Below, one piece after another: positions 6,960-9,745 of a DNA stretch of 9,745 nucleotides; within the stretch, counting starts at the first letter, position 1; the number at the start of each line of letters is the position of its first letter. A program made the position numbers and the translations under genes. The notes under the pieces were generated by a model, which was not told the DNA's origin, did no database searches, and worked only from the letters and a program-made list of their open reading frames with translations. The DNA comes from W11650 sp963550755 (GTDB lineage: Bacteria > Bacillota > Clostridia > Lachnospirales > Vallitaleaceae), in assembly GCA_963550755.1 (NCBI GenBank), contig CAUVDV010000084.1:1-9745 (forward strand), given 5' to 3'.

Positions 6960-7649
6960 CTATTTCCCCGCTTTTCGTTCGGAGAGCGATACCTTGCCCA
7001 GCTTAAAATAGCTTCTCGCCTGTCCGGTTTGCAGCGGATCGCCCTGGATCAGAATAAAAACACCAACCTCGGAATAATCGCGGCCAAATAAGGTAGCAGT
7101 GTGTTCCGGCAGCCGCAGCTTGCCGGCTTTCAGATAGGGCTGTAAAACCCGCTCCAAAGTCTGCTCCGGCCGCAGCCGGCGGCTGCTCTCCGGCTGGTTT
7201 CTGTCCTCCGGCAAACTCAATCTTTGATAAGCGACCGTATCGTCTAAGCAATCCATTTGATAAAAGGGGATTTCCAATCTTTCCCGCGTAATCTGATCAT
7301 ATAAAATCAAGCCGTCATGAGCCACAAAACCAATCAGCCGAATTTGACGGCTAAACCGCTCCACATCCGCCTCCGTCCTGGCATTCAGCCCATAGGCAAA
7401 GCTGCGGTTAATCGTTTCCCGAGTAGCCTGTTCGGCAATTTCAATCCGGCGCAGCGCTTCAGCGTCGTAAAAAAACGGGCTGTACGTCTTTAAGGCAAAG
7501 GCGCCGTCCCGCATTGCTCTTTCCGCCGCGTTTTCCACAATGGCATAGCTTCTTTCAGCCATGCTGTACTGCCGAACCTGCACAAAAGAAATAAATAAAA
7601 ACGGCAGCAGAATCAACACCCCGATAATTCCAATTTTTAAACTATTCAT
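6960..7649 (-). CDS. Single-pass membrane protein, TadE/minor-pilin-like
   Basis: A 229-residue protein with one N-terminal hydrophobic segment (about 5-23, IGIIGVLILLPFLFISFV) and a large hydrophilic region likely outside the cell. The part after the membrane segment (AIVENAAERAMRDGAFAL, then a helical EIAEQATRETINRSFAYGLN stretch and IRLIGFVAHDGLILYD) resembles, from memory, minor-pilin-type proteins beside Tad/CpaF-like ATPases in Clostridia. No Pfam family is recognised with confidence. GGAGG sits 7 nt before the ATG at 7649; a GTG one codon earlier is possible. The ATG shares one base with the TGA stop of the upstream gene (TGATG), which implies translational coupling. It is the last gene of the membrane-protein operon. 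Confidence 0.65.
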   Translation of the reverse strand: MNSLKIGIIGVLILLPFLFISFVQVRQYSMAERSYAIVENAAERAMRDGAFALKTYSPFFYDAEALRRIEIAEQATRETINRSFAYGLNARTEADVERFSRQIRLIGFVAHDGLILYDQITRERLEIPFYQMDCLDDTVAYQRLSLPEDRNQPESSRRLRPEQTLERVLQPYLKAGKLRLPEHTATLFGRDYSEVGVFILIQGDPLQTGQARSYFKLGKVSLSERKAGK

Positions 7650-8149
7650 CACAAGCCCTCCGCCCGAACCAACCCGCCGCTGCGGCTGACAATCGCCGCT
7701 CCCTCCTGCCGGAAACCCAAAACTGCTTTTAGCTGCTGAAACGGCGTTTTAGACGTATTTTCCACACTGATATAAAAGAAATCACCTAAATCCATCTTAT
7801 ATTTCCCATTCTCTTTGATTTGCCGGTAAATTTCCGCGTTATAATCCCCCTCGTAATAAATCTGCATTTCCTCTTCTGCTTCATTAGCCACATAACTTTT
7901 CTGCAAATGCGAAAGCGTAATCCGGTAAGACGCGCCGGTAGCGCCTAACAGCGCCTGTAAACCGGTCAGGGAATTTTCTTCAATATAACCGAGTTCACAA
8001 ATCAAATCAGCCGTTTTCTGCGTTTCCAGCCAAACCAGCTGATAATTAATGTCCTCCTGCCTCTGATATTGATAATACACCGGCACTACAAACAGCAGCA
8101 CCGTGATCAACAGCAATGCCAGCAAACGATCGAGCGCACTGATAATCAT
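7649..8149 (-). CDS. Small single-pass membrane protein of pilus-like cluster
   Basis: A 166-residue protein with an N-terminal membrane segment (about 5-25, LLALLLITVLLFVVPVYYQY) and a soluble C-terminal domain. The domain contains GATGASYRITLSHLQKSY and a charged EAEEEMQIYYEGDY stretch. It is not assigned to a named family; the single anchor, size and position suggest a pilus or secretion accessory subunit. I chose the ATG at 8149 over the ATG at 8164: GGAGG lies 8 nt upstream, and this ATG overlaps the preceding gene's stop as ATGA. In the longer version GGAGG would lie inside the coding region. The downstream overlap is also a single base (TGATG). Both overlaps tie the three genes into one translational unit. 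Confidence 0.65.
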   Translation of the reverse strand: MIISALDRLLALLLITVLLFVVPVYYQYQRQEDINYQLVWLETQKTADLICELGYIEENSLTGLQALLGATGASYRITLSHLQKSYVANEAEEEMQIYYEGDYNAEIYRQIKENGKYKMDLGDFFYISVENTSKTPFQQLKAVLGFRQEGAAIVSRSGGLVRAEGL

Positions 8150-8538
8150 TCCTCTATCCTCCATTTGCCGTCAAACTGATAAACTTGAAAGCGGCGTTGC
8201 CGCAACTCCTCTTGCCGCCGCCTGTCCGCCAAAAACGCATTTGCTTCCGGCAGCACCGTAATGCCTAAGACCTGCGCGCCAAATTCCGGCCAGCTGTATT
8301 CCCGACCGGCAAAAGAAATGATTTCTTCTTTTTTCTCGGCTAAAACACCCAGCCGCGCCGCCAGCTCCAGCCCATCGCAGCGATCACGCAAACAGGCATC
8401 CGGATTAACCTCGGCGGCGACTTTTTTGGCATTTAATAATTCGGTCAGGCGATAATTCTCATATAGCTGCGCGGATAGGGCAATCACCACTAACAGCACG
8501 GCAATAGCCGTGTCCAGCAAATCAAATATTTTTTCCAT
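8146..8538 (-). CDS. Small single-pass membrane protein, first gene of coupled trio
   Basis: A 130-residue protein with an N-terminal membrane segment (about 10-27, TAIAVLLVVIALSAQLYE). The rest is charged and helix-rich and ends in RRFQVYQFDGKWRIEE. Cys49 and Cys54 are its only cysteines and could form a short disulfide loop outside the membrane. No family is recognised. The ribosome binding site is weak (AAAGGG about 10 nt before the ATG at 8538), unlike the strong AGGAG of most neighbours. Its stop region supplies both the GGAGG and the ATGA overlap for the next gene. It is the first gene after the repeat array and its promoter, so it would carry a leader of nearly 290 nt. Confidence 0.62.
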   Translation of the reverse strand: MEKIFDLLDTAIAVLLVVIALSAQLYENYRLTELLNAKKVAAEVNPDACLRDRCDGLELAARLGVLAEKKEEIISFAGREYSWPEFGAQVLGITVLPEANAFLADRRRQEELRQRRFQVYQFDGKWRIEE

Positions 8539-8649
8539 TAACGGTCAACCCTTTCTTTTTCTTTTGCTTTTTACTTAGCTTTTTATAAAGATCAAAATTC
8601 ATTTTTTTCTTTTGCCAGGCGAGCCCAATTCCGCCTTCTATCCGATAAA

Positions 8650-8827
8650 ATATGGAAATACCTATCGAAAGCTCTAACTTTCCTGTTTTCGATATGGCAA
8701 TACTTATCGAAAACATCAGCTTTCCTGTTTTTGATATGGAAGTACTTATCGAAAGCTCTAACTTTCTTGTTTTCGATATGGCAATACTTATCGAAAACTC
8801 CAGCTTTCCTGTTTTTCCTTGTTTTCG
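8650..8827. repeat. Four tandem 42-bp units with alternating inverted TATCGAAA boxes
   Basis: Units start at 8650, 8692, 8734 and 8776; the last has 10 extra bases (52 in all). Each begins ATATGG and contains (C/T)TATCGAAA, a variable middle, then TTTC(C/T)TGTTTT(C/T)G. Units 1 and 3 share GCTCTAAC, while units 2 and 4 carry AAC(A/T)(C/T)CAGC-like middles, so there is an 84-bp second-order repeat. TATCGAAA occurs at 8663, 8705, 8747 and 8789, exactly 42 bp apart. Its reverse complement TTTCGATA lies between, at 8687, 8729 (one mismatch), 8771 and 8823. This allows several alternative hairpins. The array fills most of the 431-bp gene-free stretch 8539-8969. Confidence 0.95.
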
Positions 8828-8835
8828 ATAAGTAT
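8784..8835. repeat. Perfect 15-bp inverted repeat at the promoter-proximal array end
   Basis: ATACTTATCGAAAAC (8784-8798) and GTTTTCGATAAGTAT (8821-8835) are exact reverse complements separated by 22 bp. This is the longest perfect arm pair in the array; the other units match over 8 to 10 bp. The outer arm covers five of the six bases of the minus-strand -10 box, so a protein bound here could block RNA polymerase. Confidence 0.85.
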
Positions 8836-8858
8836 AACGATTAAAGTCTTCCTGTCAA
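8831..8858 (-). promoter_or_regulatory. Near-consensus sigma-A-type promoter for the membrane-protein trio
   Basis: On the minus strand, TTGACA (8853-8858, full -35 consensus) is followed by a 16-bp spacer and TATACT (8831-8836, five of six -10 bases). Transcription would start near 8824, at the edge of the 42-bp repeat array, and run through it into the gene starting at 8538. It is the clearest promoter in the window. Confidence 0.72.
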
Positions 8859-8869
8859 TCAAAGCCTGA

Positions 8870-8898
8870 CGGCAGACAGCTGACTGTTCCGTCTGCCG
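8870..8898. terminator. Hairpin downstream of the pilin-like gene
   Basis: CGGCAGAC (8870-8877) and GTCTGCCG (8891-8898) form a perfect 8-bp GC-rich stem with a 13-nt loop, about 70 nt after the stop of the minus-strand pilin-like gene. Only a mixed GCTTTGATT follows on that strand, so termination would be partial at best. It separates the pilin-like gene from the promoter at 8831-8858. Confidence 0.4.
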
Positions 8899-8969
8899 CC
8901 GGCCGCGATTTTTACTTAAACGATATTATGCAAAGCCCCGGCCCGTTCCGGCAAATACGCGACCAGTCT

Positions 8970-9452
8970 TTATTGCTGCTCAAAAGTAATGCCCTTAATC
9001 ACCTCGTTTTTATCATACACTAACTGCGCGTAAAAGCTGGCGGTCGGATTGATATAAGCATTGCTCTTGCTGTCATTGGCCGCTTTAATTTGATTATCAA
9101 TCTCGCCGCGGGATTTCAGGTTTAGGTCACCGACCGTATTATCCGCTGAAATGCTGCCGCCGCTGACATAAACGTTTGTACTGGATTTGGTCTTAACGCT
9201 AATGATAAACTCGCCGCTTTGATCCGCGTAAAGCTTAATCGCACTCAGCACATCCGCCCCCGAGGTCTTGGCATTATTATACGGCGCGAAACTGGACTCC
9301 GCCAAATCCTTGCTGACCTTATCCAACTGCTGACTGCTGGCCTCCGCCACTCCCCGGCCCTTATTATAAAGACTAAGACCTGTACTGACAATGCCGATAA
9401 ACAGTAAAATTCCCACTCCCAACCACAACGCTTTTTGAATATTTTGATCCAT
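8970..9452 (-). CDS. Pilin-like single-pass membrane protein
   Basis: A 160-residue protein with a short charged N-terminus, one hydrophobic helix (about 8-28, ALWLGVGILLFIGIVSTGLSL), a helical KGRGVAEASSQQLDKVSKDL continuation and a Ser/Asn/Gly-rich C-terminal domain. The layout is that of a small pilin or pseudopilin. SGADVLSAIKLY (64-75) recalls the SG-x-x-V-x-x-A-I motif I remember in pilin-like proteins of clostridial Tad-like loci. There is no clear class III prepilin peptidase site (a Gly before a Phe/Met-Thr-x-x-x-Glu start) and no cysteine, so processing is uncertain. The ATG at 9452 has AGGAG 6 nt upstream. It has its own strong binding site and probably higher expression than the trio downstream. 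Function as a structural subunit is inferred. Confidence 0.68.
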   Translation of the reverse strand: MDQNIQKALWLGVGILLFIGIVSTGLSLYNKGRGVAEASSQQLDKVSKDLAESSFAPYNNAKTSGADVLSAIKLYADQSGEFIISVKTKSSTNVYVSGGSISADNTVGDLNLKSRGEIDNQIKAANDSKSNAYINPTASFYAQLVYDKNEVIKGITFEQQ

Positions 9453-9588
9453 TTTGTTCTCCTTTTATTTTGGTTAGCTGCTGTCTCAACTTCTTTTTAA
9501 AATGTTTTACTTCTTAATCCTCCCAAACGCCGATGTTTTATTGCTTTTCCCCTGTCTTCAACCTCCTGCTTCTCTTTGATTTTAATTC

Positions 9589-9745
9589 TTAATTCAGCCG
9601 CTGCGAAGCCCGGCGCTCGCTGTCATAGAAAAAGCTGTCGCCGTACTGCCCCTGATACGGCAGACTTCCAATTCCCTCAGGCTCAGTCAAATAGCTGAAA
9701 TACAGCTTGCCGTCTTTATAAATCTGCCATTCCAGCTGGACTAAC
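9589..9745 (-). CDS. Unidentified protein, C-terminal 51 residues (truncated by window edge)
   Basis: The minus-strand frame is open from the right edge to a TAA at 9589-9591. It encodes 51 residues, including VQLEWQIYKDGKLYFSYL and YQGQYGDSFFYDSERRASQR. The segment is rich in aromatic and acidic residues and has the same codon character as the neighbouring genes. It is probably the end of a further protein of the pilus-like cluster. No family can be named from this fragment. The 9453-9588 spacer between it and the pilin-like gene holds no gene or clear terminator. Confidence 0.55.
   Translation of the reverse strand, partial: LVQLEWQIYKDGKLYFSYLTEPEGIGSLPYQGQYGDSFFYDSERRASQRLN

Noticed and set aside
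8522..8716. Minus-strand 64-codon frame and its inner 26-codon version from 8602 (MNFDLYKKLSKKQKKKKG...)
   Set aside because: The longer form starts within the repeat array and neither form has a usable ribosome binding site. The Lys-rich part comes from an A-rich stretch. It overlaps the start of the gene at 8538, so a coupling leader peptide is possible but not supportable.
8650..8835. CRISPR array
   Set aside because: The units are contiguous 42-bp near-identical copies without unique spacers, and no cas genes are present.

Overview
The window looks like a chromosomal segment of a Clostridia-class Firmicute, possibly Lachnospiraceae-like. The grounds are the AGGAG-type ribosome binding sites, moderate GC with AT-rich intergenic spacers, a Firmicute-style class I phosphomannose isomerase homologue, an Rpn-family nuclease and a pilus-like cluster of small single-pass proteins. 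No rRNA or marker gene is present, so this placement is an inference. Apart from the tail of an EAL-domain gene at the left edge, every gene is on the minus strand.

Region 1 (1-460): the 3' end of a plus-strand EAL-domain (cyclic-di-GMP phosphodiesterase type) gene meets the minus-strand operon at a strong bidirectional terminator. Region 2 (465-5749) is a tight five-gene operon with gaps of 12 to 22 nt. In transcription order it encodes KDPG aldolase, 2-keto-3-deoxygluconate (KDG) kinase, a glycerophosphodiester phosphodiesterase, a phosphomannose-isomerase-like cupin that has lost three of its four usual zinc ligands, and a DUF2264 protein. The first two enzymes convert KDG to pyruvate and glyceraldehyde-3-phosphate, which points to breakdown of uronic acids. 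The last three suggest that the substrate is an unusual, perhaps glycerophosphate-bearing, uronate glycan; that part is a hypothesis.

Region 3 (5750-6959) holds an AT-rich control region and an Rpn/PD-(D/E)XK nuclease-type gene. Region 4 (6960-9745) is a minus-strand cluster of small proteins, each with one N-terminal membrane segment: a pilin-like protein, then three translationally coupled genes, plus an unidentified partial gene entering from the right edge. It resembles the minor-pilin part of clostridial Tad/type IV-pilus-like loci.

The most unusual DNA lies inside region 4. A tandem array of 42-bp units carries alternating inverted TATCGAAA/TTTCGATA boxes. It ends in a perfect 15-bp inverted repeat whose outer arm overlaps the -10 box of a near-consensus minus-strand promoter (TTGACA-16-TATACT). 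The array would therefore be the 5' leader, or the operator field, of the three-gene membrane-protein operon.
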